Shown: positions 33,441-45,269 of the stretch, one piece after another
How positions within the stretch are numbered: position 1 is the first letter of the stretch
How the letters are laid out: each line of letters starts with the position of its first letter
NCBI GenBank assembly: GCA_036346225.1
Contig: JARFIW010001190.1
Coordinates: 124,001 to 188,000, forward strand
Length of the DNA stretch: 64,000 nucleotides
Source: Platerodrilus igneus
Taxonomy: Eukaryota; Arthropoda; Insecta; Coleoptera; Lycidae
Direction of reading: 5' to 3'
Notes under the pieces: generated by a model
Databases searched by the model: none
Told to the model about the DNA's origin: nothing
Seen by the model: the letters and a program-made list of their open reading frames with translations, nothing else
Translations under genes and position numbers: made by a program

Positions 33441-36400
33441 ACTGTAAGTATTAGTACTGCAAGCAAAACAAGAAGTTCATTTTTGTCGAATAATGAAACG
33501 TTAGTATACCCTATTGTGAAATCTTGAGCTTGCTTAGTTACTCCATCAATTGTACGTTGAAGAACAATTCCTACAACGTGTTATGTGCGGGATTGACGAT
33601 AGTTTTCTGAATCACTTTTACTCTAGAAAACAGATGTAACAGTAAATAATGCACAAGTTCACTTTCAGTGGTGAAGGGTGGTTTCTATAGAAGAAAATGC
33701 AAATACTTTTAGGGACATAAGTGCACACCTTCACTCAACACCCTACACCTGCTTAGAAAAGTCTTTGACCATTTCCGTCTAATAAGAGCCGTTGGGCGAC
33801 AATCCACTTGGATTTTAATATACCGAGAAGAGACGTGTTCCGAAAGACAATTTTAATGCATATTATTGCAATATAGATCGATAAAACCTTGTGTACAGGT
33901 TTTTCTCACTTACTGATTTTAAAAAAACACACAAATAATATGAAAATCGCAAGTCGTTCATTTAACCTACATTATCCAAATATGAATATCACAGTATATA
34001 CCAAACACACCGAAACAAAGAGCTAAACGTTATGTCCGATTTACCAATTATGTATGTACCTAAAAGAAGAACAACGTCCTAGTTTAACAAGTATAAGTAT
34101 TCAACCAAAGCAACTGGTACATATAAATTTATGCAGATCCAATTGTGCTACTTTTCTGTATAAGAAGTTTTGTTCACAAAACGATTTTGACTAAACGCGA
34201 GATAAATTTTAAGTTTTTGGGGCTTCTTTTTAAAACAAAGGACTTGAAAGTTTATATTCTTTAAACGCAAAGTGCATGCAATTGAAAATATTACAAGTTA
34301 ATATTTAAATTAGTCAGTAAATAATAGTTAAGAATAAATATCTTGAACACCTAACAATGTTAAAGTTATGAAGTTCTAAGGCTAACTAACTGGATAAGCT
34401 TTTTACATTTAACATAAAGCCTCCGGTCTCACATCGTTCTGTAGGAAACTACAAATATTGCTTTTATGTTGTTTCTTGTTAATCGTACAATGTTTTTATT
34501 TTTAATTAATTATAAATAATTCTGCTTGGCAGTAGTTTATTGCTCTTTTTCTAATTGTATCGACTTGCGTCTGTATTACAAAGTAATCGTTTCTTATTAT
34601 ATATTTAGTGTGAACTCGGTTGACATTTATTATATTACACTCCTTTATACAATATATCATACTATATTCAGAACTTAATTATAACACTTAATTATAAATA
34701 CATAATAATATGGAGATATGTAGCTCGCGCACCAACGTAAAAGTCCTCTTTACAGAAATGTGTATCAAGTGAGAAGTAAAAATTCAGTGAGTTAGAGGTT
34801 TGTTAATTTTGTGCAAAGTTCAAGCGACCTTGTGGCTGGACAAAAAGGGTCGTAGGTAATTCAATAATCTAACTTTGAGTTTCAAAAAATCGTTCCCGTT
34901 GGAACACTTTCACTCGTAACGGCAATTATTAAATCCGCCGTTGCATTCTTGTTTGGACACTGGTGCCTCTGACAATCCCTAGCTTTAACTACCGGCACGT
35001 AAATTACTCAATCTTCAACCCGCTTGGCGGTGGTTGCGTATCAATCGAGTAACTACAGGTAAAAAGCTTGAATGCCCACCTATATGCTCTTTCGGTATTT
35101 ATAAGGTTCAATGTTCCAGAGGTTACCTGATTCTTATCTCTTTTACATGGATAGCGCGTCTGAAGCCGTCCTATGTTTGATTTCAATGCCATTTTGTTTA
35201 GGGCCACTGTCATCTTGTTCTCAGCCTTTGAGAACGACATGGGTGTTTATGTTTGCAGCAAAATTTTTATGACTGTAGATTTCAGAGTTTATTTTTATTA
35301 GGGTAGTTTACTATGGCTTTGCTTTCTTCAAACTTCTGTAAATGTATACAATTACGGTTTCTTAGGCTGATTATTTACTGAAATATGTCGTTACTTTTCT
35401 AAATTAATACGAAGAGTGTAAGATCGCGATCTTTTTTGCTTGTTGTATTTAATATACAGTTGGTGCTTCCCAGTTTATTTTTGCATTTTACTTTAACATT
35501 ATAATGAAATATCTACGCTACTAATGTGAACTACCAAATCTTCTATAAATGTTTCAGGTTACTTTGGCGCTATAGCTAGTTTAACTGACTAAAGTTAATA
35601 CATTTTTTTCTATTAACCAATGTTTGCTTAAATAACGCTCTAGCGTTGTAAATGTTCTTAGAAAAAACACATAAAGCAATTATCTATTTATTACGCAATA
35701 ATTTGTAGCTTCACTCTTGGCGCCAGCGATCAAATCAATAATTTCTCAAGTACTAAGTCTTTTGTGTATTTTAAGTGTTTCAGTTGATCATTTATGACCG
35801 ATTTTTATTTCGAGTTCTTTTGATTCAGATAGATAATACAGGGGTATTGAGTGGGCTAGTAGGTAAGTGAATACTGCTATAGGAAATACTGTGTTGACTA
35901 AGCAAAGAGATTAATGAGTTTTCATTACCACCTACTTCAAGTTCATGTTCTGTGTTATTTCTGGATTACTTTCGTCATCGCTATTTTTACTGTAATCATT
36001 CACTACGATTTCAAAGTTGTCCTCTTCACAGTCACTACCGATAACGTCAAAAGTTTAAATCACTTTATTCCCCATTCATAATCTTACGAACAATATCTTC
36101 CAAGTTTCAGAAGCCATTTCTCCTAGAAATAGTTCTTTTGTGTTAAAGTTATCCAAATGTGCTGTCATTGGTGGTCCACTACTCGTGATAGGATTTGCGT
36201 CGAATGTTGTCCATGGTGGATTTGTGTTTTGACTGAAACTAGATGCGATGTGTGTTACAAGTGTTGTATAGGTTGAATTAAATGAAGTGTTAGGAATTTG
36301 AATTTAACTGTCTTTAAGCGGATGTGGCGTGCTTAGCGTAAACTTTACAAACTGAACAGTCCACTGCAGATGCTGCATGCGCATCGTGTATAATTTGCAA

Positions 36401-36785
36401 TCATGTAATACGTTTATTTGATTCATTAAATGTTTACAAAGCGAGTTAATGTGTGTGTGTTAATAAGTAACAATCAATTCAGTACAATACATACATGTTG
36501 GTCATCTTCGTAGCCATATTAGATTAGGAATACATAATTAAAACTACAATAGAAAACGAGTATATGGGTAGTGGTGAAACATTCACTAAATAAAGCAGAC
36601 GCACATTCACGTGCAAAGCTCTTTGTAGTGGCTATAATCGTCCAACCTGGTAGCAGCAAGAGCTTATGGGATTTGAGGAGCTGTAGATTACACATTTGAC
36701 TACTTGTAATACTTACATACGAGTAAGTTTCCATTCTATACATTATTTCCTTATTACCTACTGAGCTTTTCTGATCTCAAACAAA
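33441..36785. other. 3.3 kb with no recognised gene
   Basis: AT-rich with few signals. The minus-strand frame 35004-35240 (78 codons) and an acidic minus-strand piece at 35930-36300 (CEEDNFEIVVNDYSKNSDDE) read like protein but match nothing I know. Since a BEL/Pao gag starts at 36786, some of this may be that element's 5' LTR and leader. I could not find a matching 3' LTR to prove it. Confidence 0.4.
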
Positions 36786-37491
36786 ATGACAGAGTTAAAA
36801 TCATTAAACAGGAAAAGGGGTTGTTTGAAACACAGTTTAACATCTTTTAAAAATTATTTGAGTGGTATTTTGAAAAACGTAATTCACAATCGAGTTGTAA
36901 TTGTGTTAACAGAGCGCGTTTAAATAGGTTAGACAATGTGTTTCAGAAATTTTGTGAAACTCAAACCAGTATTGAGCAGCTTTGTGAGGAAACGGATTTG
37001 GTGGTACAATGTAAAGAGCGGAAAAGATTTGAAGCCATGTACTTTGAAGTCATTTTACAGGCTAAATCATTCATCAATGAAAATCCTATTCATAACGCAG
37101 ATAGTGCAAGCAGCGGCGGCTCAGATGGGGAGGGCTCATTCACGGGTTATTGAGATCAGTAAATTTTCATGGTCTTTAGAAAAATGGTGTGCGTAAAGGG
37201 ACACTTTTATATCGATAATGGATTCCGATTCCTCACTGAGTGAAATCTAAAAATTGAATTATCTTTGCTGTAGCCTGCGGGGCCAATTATAAAATAGCGT
37301 GGAAATTAATTTGCGAGAGTTTGATAACAAAAAACTGTTGTTAAACAACAATATAAAAGCGTTGTTTAATTTAGCTACTGTAAAAGAGGAAAATGCTTCT
37401 GACTTGCATAAAGTGGATGAATTTTCAAAACACGTATTAGCCTTAAAAGCATTAGGGTAACCAATGAAACAATACTGGAATGCGATATTAA
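36786..37491 (+). pseudogene. BEL/Pao Gag, N-terminal part
   Basis: The ATG at 36786 opens MTELKSLNRKRGCLKHSLTS followed by FKNYLS. After a frame change come NRARLNRLDNVFQKFCETQT, then EQLCEETD and ERKRFEAMYFEVILQAKSFI. Further on, IAWKLICE, FDNKKLLLNN, IKALFNL, ENASDLHK and FSKHVLALKALG appear in shifting frames. This is the helical Gag region of BEL/Pao elements (the 'R...I......' coiled start, then 'ER..FE..Y', then 'Y..AW..L...YDN.......H...L'). The sequence stops at the TA where the mariner element is inserted and continues after 38305. Confidence 0.85.
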
Positions 37492-37493
37492 TA

Positions 37494-38302
37494 CGAGGGT
37501 AGTCCGTTAAGAAAAGAAAAATTTGGAAAAGTGACTATTGATTTCTCCTTTTAGCTCAATACATTTGACCCAGCGATGCTCCAACTTCTTTAACGCGTCT
37601 GAAAAATACGTTTTCTCGAGGTCTGCAAAGTAGGCCTCCGTGGCAGCGATGATCTCCTTATTCGACTCAAATTTCTTCCCGACGAGTGACTTTTTCAAGC
37701 TTAAAAACAAAAAGAAGCGTCACGGGGCCAAATCTGAAGAATACGAATAGGGCAGCAGTTCGTAGTCCAATTCGACCTATTTGGGCTTGAAGAGGGCGGT
37801 TATGCTTGTTGCCCAGATTGATCAAACGCGACACCCATCGCGTCGACAGCTTTTTCATGCCCAAAACTTCATGCAGGGTATGACCCACGCCGTCTTTTGA
37901 GATGCCTACTGTCTCAGCTATCTCTCGCACCTTAAATTGGCGGTCTATTAATACGAGATCGTGGATTTTTGTCATGTTATCCTATGTGGTAGCCGTTTTC
38001 AGGGCACCTGAGCGTGGCTTAACAAAAACCGACGTACGGCCACGTTGAAGATCGTTAAATCAATTTCTGACGGTCGCGATCGAAACAATAATCGAACCAC
38101 CAACCGATATTGCTCTTTTTCCGTTTTTCTAAAATCCGCGGACACGCCCGCTTCCACACGCGATCAAAACAAAACTACGAGTCCGATTCGGCTGAAGTTT
38201 CGACAATAGCCGTCTACGAGAATGTAGTACACGATAATAAATTTTTCTTGCGATAGTGGCGCCATCGGGCGGTGAGGCTAAGTACTTATCGGACCGCCCT
38301 CG
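37494..38302 (-). mobile_element. Mariner element with internal deletion, nested in BEL gag
   Basis: The left end CGAGGGTAGTCCGTTAAG and the reversed right end CGAGGGCGGTCCGATAAG are inverted repeats (15 of 18 matching), each flanked by TA (37492-37493 and 38303-38304), the mariner target duplication. The 809-base length is well short of the usual 1.3 kb. The transposase lies on the minus strand and is internally deleted. Confidence 0.93.
37507..38060 (-). pseudogene. Mariner transposase, internally deleted
   Basis: The N-terminal side carries TKIHDLVLIDRQFKVREIAE, then TVGISKDGVGHTLHEVLGMK and KLSTRWVSRL, the second helix-turn-helix and WVPR(L/E)L linker of mariner transposases (here WVSRL). 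It then jumps to a piece that includes the 'YSSDLAP' region in a shifted frame. The end is FLSLKKSLVGKKFESNKEII, AYFADLEKTYFSDALKKLEH and RWVKCIELKGEI. The segment with the first catalytic aspartates (the 'VDETW' and 'HDNA' blocks) is deleted, so it cannot be active. The first part of the protein upstream of 38060 is present only as degraded traces. Confidence 0.9.
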
Positions 38303-38305
38303 TAT

Positions 38306-38770
38306 ATCTAATATGTTCCAAATTGAATACACAGGCCAAGCTGGATTTGGAAAGCTCCACGTTAACTCAAGAGTTTCCACTATACACAGACATCAAAAAG
38401 TTTTTAACGGGAAGGTGTCAAGTACTAGAATCGTTATAGTGTGAAAACAAAAAACCGGGTTGGAATCAACCGAATCACATAAAAAGGGAACAGGATGTTT
38501 TAATCTGGGTCTATGATTACTTTGCTAACTACGGATAATAAAAACGTTGCTCTATACACATATTGTGACAATGTTAATTATTCAATTTACAATTGTGAGT
38601 TATTTTCAAAGCAGAATGCGTATGAACGGACTTCTGAAGCAAGATCTAAGCGAGAATGCTTAAACTGTTTAAAGAGAAATCATCGTTTAGCAAATTATAA
38701 TTCGGGGTTGTGCCAGAAGTGTCATTAATACCATCACACGTTACTTCATTATGAGAATAGTGCTAATTCA
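38306..38770 (+). pseudogene. BEL/Pao Gag C-terminal part with zinc knuckles
   Basis: After the mariner insertion the plus strand resumes with KKFLTGRCQVLES, then NKKPGWNQPNHIKREQD. At 38570-38760 come VNYSIYNCELFSKQNAYER and SKRECLNCLKRNHRLANYNS followed by GLCQKCHXYHHTLLHYE. This is the paired zinc-knuckle region of BEL/Pao Gag ('C..C...(G/N)H....C..(G/S).C..C...HHTLLH'), here with intact cysteines and histidines. An in-frame stop replaces the residue after QKCH. Confidence 0.85.
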
Positions 38771-38773
38771 GAA

Positions 38774-39345
38774 ATGGAGGGTAAGATAATCGAAGGCAGC
38801 ACTATGGCAGCGGTCCAGAATAATTCAGAGGTTATAAAGGCTAACTTTAGTCACGAGAATCATTTTAAGGTTTTATTATCTACTGCATTAATTAGATTAA
38901 AAAACGTCAATGGTATCGATGAAGTATGTAGGGCTCTTTTGGATTCAGGTTCTGTAAGTAGTTTTATCACAGCTGATTTGTGTAGAAGGCTAAGGTTCCA
39001 GGGGTTAAAGCAACAAATAATTATAACGGCAATAAATCAGAATGCGTTGAGCGTTACAGAATAAACCGAAATACAAATACAATCGTGTCATTCGCCATAC
39101 AACAAAATTCTGCCATGCTATACGTTAGAGAAAATTACGGCTATGGTGCCGGCGAAATCATTTGATATAGCGAGTCACGCTTACGGACCACACTCTCAAT
39201 ATAAATAACAAGATTGGTGTGCTAATCGAAGCCAACATATTCTAGGAATTGCTGTATCCAGAGCAAATTCGAGTGAATACGTTACAGCCAATATTACAAA
39301 ACACGCGGTTGGGTTGGATTATTGGTGGGCGGTGCCAAATTAATG
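38774..39345 (+). pseudogene. BEL/Pao aspartic protease
   Basis: The frame 38774-39064 carries VLLSTALIRLKNVNG, then ALLDSGSVSSFITADLCRRL, the 'LLDSGS..SFI' active-site block of retroviral-type pepsin proteases in BEL/Pao elements. A stop at 39062 is followed by downstream pieces, TLEKITAMVPAKSFDIASHA and a block ending HAVGLDYWWAVPN, which fit the segment between protease and RT. Confidence 0.82.
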
Positions 39346-39559
39346 CAATTTCCCAAAAACCATTAACATATAAAAACAGCTGAAGGATTTTTGGGAATTA
39401 ATGTCAAGGTAATCAGACCGCTGGCAACAAATCGGAGAAGTTTTGCGAGATCATTTTCAAAACACAATTGAGGAAACGGATACAGGCAAATATATCGTAT
39501 CAATACCTTTTATCGAAACCGGGCCGAAGTTAGGGGATACGTATTATACGACGTGCAGA

Positions 39560-41220
39560 CGATTTTTAAAATAGAAAGTCAGCTTGCCAAAAAGGAGAAA
39601 CTTAAACAACAATACATAGGCTTTATGCGCAAGTATGAGTTGCTGGGGCACATGATAGAAATTAAATTCTCAGAAATCAACATTCATGGCGGATATTATT
39701 TATCTGCAAAGGTACAAACAACGTTTTTTTAAACGATACGCAAGAGGTGGGTCCTATAGTTCAGGAGGATCTTATATCAATCTCGTTGCGTGTTCGGAGG
39801 CATCGTTACGTGACACCGGCAGATGTGAAAAAATGTTAGGCAGGTGCTGGTCAAAGCGGATCAGAGAAAATATCAAAAAATTGTGTGACGTGAAAATAAT
39901 ACAGACAACTTGAAGTATTATAATTTAAATACGGTGACATACGGGACTGCATCCGTCTCCTATCTTGCTATAAAAGCCTTGCAACAACCGGTGTATGAAT
40001 ACGCGAATGTAAATTACAATGCGGTGCAGGCGATTTTACGTTATTTTTATGTGGATAACCTGCTGAGTGGGTCAGATTGCAAACAAACAGCAACGGAGTT
40101 ATGTCGAAATACAAGGGATATATTACAGTTTGGTGGTTTTCCGATACGAAAATGAGTTTCAAACGATTCGGAGGTTTTACAATACTCACAACTGCATAAA
40201 TGGGCGCACAAAATTCGGTAGTGATACGAGATGATTCGATACACCAAACATTAGGGTTATGTTGGAATGCTAACAAAGATACTTTATCGATTAGTGTTGA
40301 TGACATTCATATTCATCACAGTGTTACAAAAAGAGATATGCTATCGGTTATTGACAAAATATATGATCCTCTGGGTTTAATTGGGCCATGCACATTTATT
40401 GCAAAAATTTTGTTTCAGAGTTTACGGAAAACACAGTTGAGATGGAATGAGATAATACCTCAACAATTATATGCGCAATGGAGGAAATTAATAGAGGGTC
40501 TACCAACTTTAATAATCTTTAAATTCCAAGACATGTATCATGCGGCAGTAGTGACAGACTGGAGTTGCATTTATTTTCAGATGCTTGCCAAATGGCGTAC
40601 GGTGCATGTGCATACATTGAAAACGACAATACGCAATTCAATTTCTGCACAATTGTTATGTGCAAAATCGAGAGTAGCTCCCATACAGGAAATCACAAAT
40701 ACCACGTCTTGAATTGTGTGGGGCATTATTGGCGGCAAAATTGGCAAATAAAATTTTGCATTCTTTAAATCTAAAGTTTGATCAGATATATTTCTGGTGC
40801 GATTCAACAATAACTTTTGCGTGGATTAAACTTTCAACGAATAAACTAAAGGAGTTTGTGGCACACCGTGTGACACAGATACAAATGCTAACTAACACAA
40901 GCGATTGGCGATATGTTCATACAAGTGAAAATCTTGCTGACATAATTTCGAGAAGATTGGAACCAAACAGTAAAGTCGTCCAAGTGATGGAATGAGCCAG
41001 AATGGTTATCATTACCTGAGTCAGAGCAGTCATTTTCGGTTGAAAACGAGAAACTTGATAAGGTGCATGAAATCAAGGAACAAGTAACTTTAATAGCAAT
41101 AAAGCGGGAAAAATATTTTTTATTTGATCTTAGATGGTTACTACAGAAACTACAAAAAATTGTAGCTTGGTGGATCACGTTTATATATAATATTAATTGC
41201 GCGTTGAACATATTGCGCGT
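39560..41220 (+). pseudogene. BEL/Pao reverse transcriptase and RNase H
   Basis: Pieces in order are FMRKYELLGHMIEI (start of the BEL RT), ANVNYNAVQAILRYFYVDNL followed by LSGSD (the catalytic block; BEL/Pao usually has YVDD, here YVDN), and CWNANKDTLSISV. Then come VTKRDMLSVIDKIYDPLGLI followed by GP, LRWNEIIPQQLYAQWRKLIE, LHLFSDACQMAYGACAYIEN (RNase H strand with its aspartate), IYFWCDSTITFAWIK and VHTSENLADIISRRL. The order and motifs are those of BEL/Pao pol. The second catalytic aspartate of RT is changed to asparagine and several frames are broken, so the enzyme is dead. Pol resumes after the piggyBac insertion at 43477. Confidence 0.88.
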
Positions 41221-41292
41221 GAATTAACGGCTATCGAATTAGAGTTCAAATCTCGCAATGGAAGAGTTTTGAAGATTAAATAGAGTGGTTAA

Positions 41293-43472
41293 CAGGTTGG
41301 CAGCCGATAACTCCGATCGGAGTGCATCGGCTTCTGTCATTAACGCCGCAAACTTCGATCGGAATGGAGGTTATATGATTACTTGATGCTTTAGTATTTC
41401 ATTGGCGTTGTCTATAGATTGTGTTGCTGTTCAAGGCGTCATTGAAAAGTGTTTATTTTAACACGCGCCTTAGTTGGTTTTGCGGTTTCATTTTCGTGTG
41501 GTTGTAATCTGAGGTGGAAATGGACGATAAAGCAGGGCCTTCTGGTGTTAATAAAAGACGTTCTACTAACAATAAACACTATAATTATAGAAAAAAAGCA
41601 TTAACCGATAGTGAATTATTACAAACTTGGGAGAAAGACAGCAGTAGTGATGAGTATTTTCCACGACTCTTGTGATGACGGAGCAAGTTCAAGCTCCGAC
41701 ATCGAAAATGTGAGTTCGAATATTTTTGATGCTAATGTGATTACAAATGCACATCAAACCATACCAAGCTCTGATAAAAAATAGAATGACACAGGTGCAT
41801 TGAAATAAGTCTGTTTTGTAAAACTCAAGAATTATTGGTGCCAATTTCAGGAAACGTCACACCACTCGATTTTTTTTAAATGATTGTTGTTGACGATTTT
41901 CTACAACTGTTGTAGAACAATCAAATGCTTATGTAGTTAAAATTTTCTTACGTTCAGAAACATCTGCTAGATCTCGTAACACTACTTGGAAAGATGTAAC
42001 TTTGGATGAATCAAGAATTTTTTTAGGTCTGTTGTTCCATACTGGAACAATACAATTAAGTCGTCTAAACGATTACTGGAAAACGAAACCTCTATTTGAC
42101 ATACCTGTTTTTGGAAAATATATGTCACGAAATAGATTTCTGCTTATTTTAAGATGCATTAGGAAAGATTAGAGCTGTGGTAGATTTTTTCAATGAAAAA
42201 TTTAATGACATTTATTACCTGGGAAAAGAGCTATTTTTGGACGAATCTATGGTATGTTGCGTGGTCAACTGCAGTACAAACAATATATCAAAAACAAGCG
42301 CCGTAAATATGGCATCAAGCTATATATATTCACAGAGCCAAATGGATCGATTCTAAAATTTCGAATTTATGAAGGTTCTTCAGATGTTTATAGCGGAGCG
42401 GACATGCAGAAAAGGTAGTAATGCATTTACTTGAAGAGAATTTAGGCAATGGACATTCCGTGTATCTTGATAATTATTACAATAGTGTTGAGTTGGCCAC
42501 CAAATTGCTACAGGAAAATACATATTGTACTGGAACACTAAGAGTCGACACAAAGTCCAATCCAAAAGAAGTAATGACTAAATCTAAAACGAGGAGAGAA
42601 TAAACCTATGTGTTGTGATGGGGTACAGGTTGGCAAATGGCGTGACAAACGTAATGTTCATTACATTAGTACCCAGTATGGAAGGAAAATGAGTGTTTTT
42701 AGAAACAAAAGAGGACAAGAATCCGAAAAACCTTCAACTATTATTGGTTATAATGCATTTATGTCTGGAATAGACAGACAAGATCAGTTCATGACGTACT
42801 ATCCTTGTGATCGTAAAACTATTCGATGGTACAAGAAGTTGTTTATACATGTGCTCCAAACGAGCTTGATAAATGCATATTATTTACACAACAAGTTTTC
42901 CCAGTCTGATCATGTACGCATATACGATTTTCGATTAGATATAATTAGGAGTTTGATAGCAGAGGAACTATTACCAATATACCAAAAGATTCTACTCCTC
43001 GCACGCACGTTGCCCACAATATTAACAAAATAGAAAAAAAGTTAAAGAAATAAAGGGAACTACAGAATCCAAAAGAATTAGCAGAAAATAAGGAAGCAAA
43101 CAGTGTATGAATCCAAATTTTGCTCTGGACAACTCGGTTTTTGCTTATAATATTTTGAAGAATATCATAAAAATGTTAAATAGTTGACAAACAAATGCTT
43201 TATAGTTCTAAAATGTGTCTTATTATTGTTTTAATATAAATTATCTATACGCTCCGATCGGTGTGTTCGGCATCTGTTAGTGATTTTCATATGTGATGCC
43301 GACTATTCCGATCGGAGTGCATTTTTGTTTTTTGCTTTAGATGAAAGAAATACAATAAAATTTTTTATAGACCATCTTTCCATCATTTTTTGCAAAAAAC
43401 ACAAAAATATCTAAAAAAAAGCCATCCCGGCATCAGTCACGTCTTCAAATATATGTCAAGGCAGTCAACCTG
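41293..43472 (+). mobile_element. piggyBac element nested in BEL pol
   Basis: TTAA at 41289-41292 and 43473-43476 flank the ends CAGGTTGGCAGCC and, reversed, CAGGTTGACTGCC (11 of 13 matching). TTAA duplication is diagnostic of piggyBac. Inside the ends lie copies of a CCGATCGG-centred palindrome (41311, 41354, 43251 and 43308), with CTCCGATCGGAG complete at 41311. The interrupted BEL coding sequence resumes at 43477. Confidence 0.94.
41521..43033 (+). pseudogene. piggyBac transposase
   Basis: The ATG at 41521 opens MDDKAGPSGVNKRRSTNN and runs 50 codons to a frame break at about 41670 in the acidic N-terminal region. Catalytic-region blocks follow: ELFLDESMV (first aspartate, near 42240), HLLEENLGNGHSVYLDNYYN (second aspartate, 42421 onward) and YNAFMSGIDRQDQFMTYYPC (third aspartate, near 42770). 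They are followed by WYKKLFIHVLQTSLINAYYL. The frame ends at TAG 43031-43033. I do not see the cysteine-rich C-terminal domain of the moth piggyBac protein. All three aspartates are present, but at least three frameshifts or stops break the gene. Size is about right for the family. Confidence 0.88.
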
Positions 43473-43476
43473 TTAA

Positions 43477-44305
43477 GGGGAAATTCTAAGATAAATCTTA
43501 CGGGTTCTTGGTTGCAATTATCTCCATTTTTAGAAGACGATGACTTGATTCGAGTTGTAGGGAGACTACAAAATTTCAATTTTAGTTTTAACAAAAAACA
43601 TCCGTTATTATTAAGCGGTAAACATAAGTTATCAAGAGTAATATTTTAAAGCGAACACAAAAGATTATTGCATGCGGAGTCACAATTGTAATTGTCCTCA
43701 CTTAGGGACTGATTTTAGGTTACAGGTGGTCGAAATCTTGCTCGTGTAACGGTACACCATTGTGTCAAATGTTATCGGGTAACACCAGTTCCATCGAGTC
43801 AAATCATAGGTCACTTACTAGAAGGTTGGGTAACACCTATGCATCCGTTTCGCTCAGTGGGAATCGATTATGCGGGGCCGTTTTAAGTGAAACACCGTAA
43901 CACTTACAAAAGTAAAACATCAAAATATTATACAGCTCTTTTTGTATGTTTTAGCACCAAAGCTGTCCACCTCGCGTCAGTAAGTAATCTCACTTTACAA
44001 GCATTTATAACAGCGCTACGTAGATATGTAGCACGAAGAGGAGTTCCTACACACACGTACTCTGATAATGGGATGAATTTTCAGGGAGTGCAAGCAGAGT
44101 TAAAGGACTTGAGAGATTTTTTACAAACAAACGAGGCTGAAATAATTAATTAGGCAAGGGGGGAGAGGATTGCGCGGCATTTCATTCAAGTAAATAGTCC
44201 TGATTTTGACGGACTTTGGAAAGCGGGAGTAACATTAACCAAAAACATTCTCAAGCGATTATTTTCGAATTCATTAGTCACCTTTGAGGAACTTTGGCAG
44301 ATTTG
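43477..44305 (+). pseudogene. BEL/Pao integrase
   Basis: Pieces in order are WLQLSPFLEDDDLIRVVGRL, FNKKHPLLLSGKHKLSRVIF, EHKRLLHAESQL, then VKCYRV, GWVTPMHPFRSVGIDYAGPF (first aspartate of the DDE core), SKYYTALFVCFSTKAVHLAS, RRGVPTHTYSDNGMNFQG (second aspartate), and SPDFDGLWKAGV with LKRLFSNSLVTFEEL (the C-terminal side). Both readable catalytic aspartates are in place. A stop at the end of the DYAGPF block and another at 44151 break the frame. The coding signal ends at about 44305 at the edge of a LINE tail. Confidence 0.88.
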
Positions 44306-44600
44306 AAGGAGTTTCAGGGAAATGTGTAGGCTAGCTCAGAATAGAAATCAATGGAGGTACGCATCCAACCAGTCCCAAGATGGATAAATTAATGACGAAG
44401 AAAGTAACTTACTTAAACAGGATGATTATTATGAGCAACTACAAGTATTAGGTGGGCAATATTCTCGAATAATGGTCATTTACGGGAAAACTATTATTTC
44501 GGCAAATGTGTAAGTGATGGGGGATCTTGGCAGCCACAGGTTGCTTAACCCCCTTCACCGAATCTCGGTGAAATAGCGCAGATAAATCTGATAATTATTA
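44306..44600 (+). pseudogene. LINE 3' coding tail and adjoining noncoding unit
   Basis: 44306-44385 encodes FREMCRLAQNRNQWRYASNQ followed by a changed stop region, identical in kind to the end of the LINE at 49.9 kb. The DNA after it (44386-44580) matches 49940-50150, including GGGCAATATTCTCGAATAAT, TATTTCGGCAAATG and GGGGGATCTTGG(C/T)AGCCACA. Confidence 0.75.
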
Positions 44601-45265
44601 TAAACAACTAGTTTTTGGTTGTGAAATATCTGCAACTAATGTTGACTGTGCGAAAAGATATATTGGAAAAAATATTAAATCGGTAAATGCTCAAGTGCTG
44701 GGGTAACTTGGCAGCCACAGGCTGCTTGCCCCCCTTTACAACCACTGAATGTCGGAGAAATAGGGTATATAGTTGTAAAACAATAGAAAGGGACCAAACT
44801 TCAACTAACACGAAAGAACAGCTCCTATGATGAAAAACAACAAACATAGAACAAGAAGTTGTTGAAAGCAAATGTGTGGAGCACAGCACAGACAGTATGC
44901 CTATGAAATACGGGCAGTCTGAAAAGCCGACAGAAGAATGGTAGCAGCTTTTGAAATGCCGTGCTTCAGATGTATGAGGATGGACAGACAAAGTTAATAA
45001 CAAATAGGTTATAGAAACAGTAGGGGAACAAGGATATCTTTGGAAAAAATAGGAGAAAGAGAAAGGCAGAATACGTTCTAAGGCATTTTTAGAGAATAGT
45101 ATGGGATATATGACAAGCAGAAGTAGGAAAAAAGAGGCGGATGTAGACCGAGATCAGATAGTGATAGATGCAGACTGTGCAAATTTCAGGGAAATCTGAA
45201 GGTTAGTTCAGAATAGGAAACAATGATGGTACGCGTCTAACCAGTTTCAGAACTGAAGACCTAAT
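44600..45265 (+). pseudogene. Second LINE copy, deleted between 5' leader and 3' coding end
   Basis: 44690-44830 repeats the GGCAGCCACAGGCTGCTTG leader-like unit, then jumps into coding remains. GTGTGGAGCACAGCACAGAC (compare 49539) leads into the end of the LINE protein, including a degraded AFEMPCFRCMR block and, at 45170-45240, a CANFREI.RLVQNRKQ.WYAS tail. The middle of the RT is missing. It lies in the same orientation as the tail just upstream. Confidence 0.65.
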
Positions 45266-45269
45266 GATG

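Larger units (their letters stand above)
36786..44305 (+). mobile_element. BEL/Pao LTR retrotransposon, decayed and interrupted twice
   Basis: Gag, zinc knuckles, protease, RT, RNase H and integrase follow in BEL/Pao order on the plus strand. A mariner element (37494-38302) splits gag, and a piggyBac element (41293-43472) splits pol before the integrase. The coding signal resumes on the far side of each insertion. The right end is lost: integrase stops at about 44305, where a LINE tail begins. No LTR pair is identifiable. Frameshifts and stops are scattered throughout, so the element was already old. Confidence 0.88.

Noticed and set aside
34955..34985. Possible BEL/Pao primer binding site (ACACTGGTGCCTCTGACAAT)
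   Set aside because: It is 1.8 kb before the gag start and no matching LTR pair was found, so the resemblance may be chance.
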